Below, piece after piece: positions 40,494 to 42,176 of a stretch of DNA of 42,176 nucleotides. A program made the translations under genes and the position numbers. Position 1 is the first letter of the stretch. Every line of letters starts with the position of its first letter. This stretch comes from an uncultured Clostridia bacterium (lineage in GTDB: Bacteria > Bacillota > Clostridia > UBA1381), in contig CALXSS010000012.1 in assembly GCA_944391225.1 (NCBI GenBank), positions 1 through 42,176 of the forward strand. The letters run 5' to 3'. Below the pieces are notes generated by a model. That model had not been told where the DNA came from. It ran no database searches and saw nothing but the letters and a program-made list of their open reading frames with translations.

Positions 40494-42176
40494 TCAAAGC
40501 TCAAATTCAGTCTTGGAAATATACGCGCACTGACCGTCATCCCACAGATACACGCTCATTTTTTCGGCGTTTTCCTCAGGCTCTGTATCTATTCTGAGCT
40601 GAGCATACTCCTCTACGCTCTCCTCTCTGCAATCGACATGCAAAAGATCTCCCTCCGCGTCATACTGCGCCGCAAACATACGAGCTGATACAGCTGTATC
40701 TGTGCTGTTCCAAACTGACACGCTCACCGCCCCGCTTTGATATGATACCTCGGATATCCTTATCCGCTCCGGTCTCAGAACAAGTGTAGACTGGCTCTGT
40801 ACATTCAGCGAATATCCACCGCTTTCCCACTGACCACCGCTGTAGCGGTACAGCTTTCCGCTTACAAGATCTCGATACTGCAAGGATCTGTCAAGCCCGG
40901 CGATATCCTCAAGCTCCGTCCACGCAAAGCTTTTCTGTATACCGTTGTCACCGCAGCCATAGCTGTTCATTATCACAGTATAATCGCCGTAACGCGTTAT
41001 CATAAGCGCCTGTATACACGAGTTTTCCCCATTCTTATTGATGCTTGTCCACTCTGTTTTGGAGTACCTGTCGGTATACATATCGGCATAGCCATAACGG
41101 TCATATCTTCCGTTTGATGCGTGCACTCTTGCGAGATCGTTTATCTTCACAGCCTGCCTGTCAGAGGCATAATCAGTGTTGTATACCCCGTTTGTAGACA
41201 GCGGATTTCGCCAGTTAAGGCTCATGTATATGCGCTCTCCGCCGTCCTTGATAACAACGCTCCTCGCCATCTCATCAGCCCACGCATAACCATTTACCGA
41301 ATCATCCTCCATAATAAATCGATGATCTTCGATCCCTCTTTCCGCAGCGGCAGCTGTCACCTCGTCAAATCTCAAAAACAATCTTGCGGCATCAAGCACA
41401 TTGTCCTCAAAATGCGAATTTGACGGATCAAACCCCAGTCCGTCCGCGCTCATTCCCTCAAAATCCGACTGAGTTATATAATTTGCAAGTATTTTAAGAG
41501 CCGTATCGTTTTCAAGCTCCAATGCGGCATACAGATCCACAACATAACGTTCAGTACCCGGATAATACGCGTTCCTGTTTGAAGTCAGCCCCTCTGTATA
41601 TTGCTGCGGCACAAACACGCCGTTGAGCAGCTTTTTGCCGGTAAAATAGTAATTGTTCAGCACAGAATATACATTTTCTATATATCTTGTATAGTTGTAC
41701 CCATAATACTCAACGCCTGCCTCCGCAAGCTGTGACAGCTCTGCCGCTGCCGCGGAGCCATAGTCGCCTGAATATCCGCCCTGTACTGAGCCGAAATTTT
41801 CAAGTATTGTTCCCTTTGGCGACAACCAGTATGATGAAAGCGCCGCGCTTTTGCTGAATCCAAAGCAGATATCCAGCAGTTCCGCGCTTTTCCCCTGCTT
41901 CCATACGCTCTCACTGCCCATTTTTGAAAGGCAGGTGTTGAACCTCAGCGCCGCGATTATATTTGCCATGTCCTGGTTCGGAGCATGTCCGCTGCCCTCT
42001 GTCGATACCAGCTGATCGCGTGCCAGAGCCATCATATTTCCCCACGCGGTTTTTCTGTCTGTATCCAGAACACCGTCAGCATCTGAATCTATAATTTCGT
42101 TCCAATCATCATTATCAAACTCATCAAAGAGCATTATTATACTCTCGCCAACAGAACGAAGTCCAAAGCCGGTAAG
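40494..42176 (-). CDS. Unrecognised large protein, 5' end outside the window
   Basis: A partial gene: the frame is open without a stop to the last base of the window, giving 560 visible residues. The visible N-terminal two thirds look helical and could be an alpha-toroid like those of polysaccharide lyases, with many Trp, Tyr and Asn-His pairs (SGHAPNQDMANIIAALRFN, GGYSGDYGSAAAAELSQL, YYPGTERYVVDLYAALE, SNSHFEDNVLDAARLFLRF). The last 200 residues appear beta-rich (YTVIMNSYGCGDNG, SGKLYRYSGGQWESGGY, VSVSVWNSTDTAVSARMF). I recognise no family with certainty. The operon with a GH43-like enzyme suggests a polysaccharide-processing role, which is inference. Confidence 0.6.
   Translation of the reverse strand, partial: LTGFGLRSVGESIIMLFDEFDNDDWNEIIDSDADGVLDTDRKTAWGNMMALARDQLVSTEGSGHAPNQDMANIIAALRFNTCLSKMGSESVWKQGKSAELLDICFGFSKSAALSSYWLSPKGTILENFGSVQGGYSGDYGSAAAAELSQLAEAGVEYYGYNYTRYIENVYSVLNNYYFTGKKLLNGVFVPQQYTEGLTSNRNAYYPGTERYVVDLYAALELENDTALKILANYITQSDFEGMSADGLGFDPSNSHFEDNVLDAARLFLRFDEVTAAAAERGIEDHRFIMEDDSVNGYAWADEMARSVVIKDGGERIYMSLNWRNPLSTNGVYNTDYASDRQAVKINDLARVHASNGRYDRYGYADMYTDRYSKTEWTSINKNGENSCIQALMITRYGDYTVIMNSYGCGDNGIQKSFAWTELEDIAGLDRSLQYRDLVSGKLYRYSGGQWESGGYSLNVQSQSTLVLRPERIRISEVSYQSGAVSVSVWNSTDTAVSARMFAAQYDAEGDLLHVDCREESVEEYAQLRIDTEPEENAEKMSVYLWDDGQCAYISKTEFEL

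Noticed and set aside
1..42176. tRNA, rRNA, insertion sequence or prophage genes
   Set aside because: No cloverleaf, rRNA core sequence, transposase, integrase or phage structural motif was recognised on either strand by eye.

Overview
The window reads as chromosomal DNA of a Gram-positive Clostridia-type anaerobe. Supporting signs are strong AGGAGG-type ribosome binding sites, sigma-A promoters with 17-base spacing, a mraZ-rsmH-ftsL-pbp cluster, a cysE-cysS-mrnC order, a DUF1836 protein, a ClpE-type unfoldase, a BY-kinase/CpsB pair and S-layer homology (SLH) proteins. L-rhamnose isomerase and GH43-type and clan-A-like glycosidases suggest a plant-polysaccharide (pectin-like) user, perhaps from the gut. 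That is inference, and the species cannot be named from this sequence.

Layout. 1-4.6 kb: the start of the division/cell-wall (dcw) cluster on the minus strand, with a consensus-like promoter and three MraZ-type operator repeats at 10-base period. 4.9-8.0 kb: tex and lgt on the plus strand. 8.0-10.7 kb: nitroreductase, a gluconate-5-dehydrogenase-like SDR, a VOC protein and a lipoprotein. 10.7-15.1 kb: a minus-strand run of cysE, cysS, mrnC, split transketolase (two subunits) and the lipoprotein. 15.2-17.6 kb: a DtxR-type regulator with a DtxR-box-like site in its own promoter, a hemolysin-III family protein, a DUF1836 regulator and a YgjV-like membrane protein. 17.6-20.3 kb: a glycoside hydrolase divergent from a LacI-family regulator, with a palindrome inside the hydrolase promoter.

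20.6-28.6 kb: a cell-surface block. Two SLH proteins flank an operon of a Wzz/CpsC adaptor, a BY-kinase with a very tyrosine-rich tail, a Pro/Thr-rich lipoprotein, a tandem VanZ protein and a CpsB/YwqE phosphatase. No glycosyltransferase, flippase or polymerase accompanies it. 28.8-30.4 kb: an HPr-kinase-like protein, a PqqD-like protein and dihydrofolate reductase. The first two resemble RiPP-tailoring parts but no maturase or precursor is visible. 30.6-35.1 kb: one 1494-residue secreted multidomain protein. 35.4-37.8 kb: a ClpE-type unfoldase behind a long structured leader. 38.2-42.2 kb: L-rhamnose isomerase with a hairpin-rich leader, a GH43-like enzyme, and an unrecognised protein cut by the window edge.

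The best candidates for something undescribed are the HprK-like/PqqD pair, the orphan BY-kinase operon with VanZ and lipoprotein partners, and the structured leaders of clpE and rhaA. No tRNA, rRNA, CRISPR array, transposase or prophage gene was seen.
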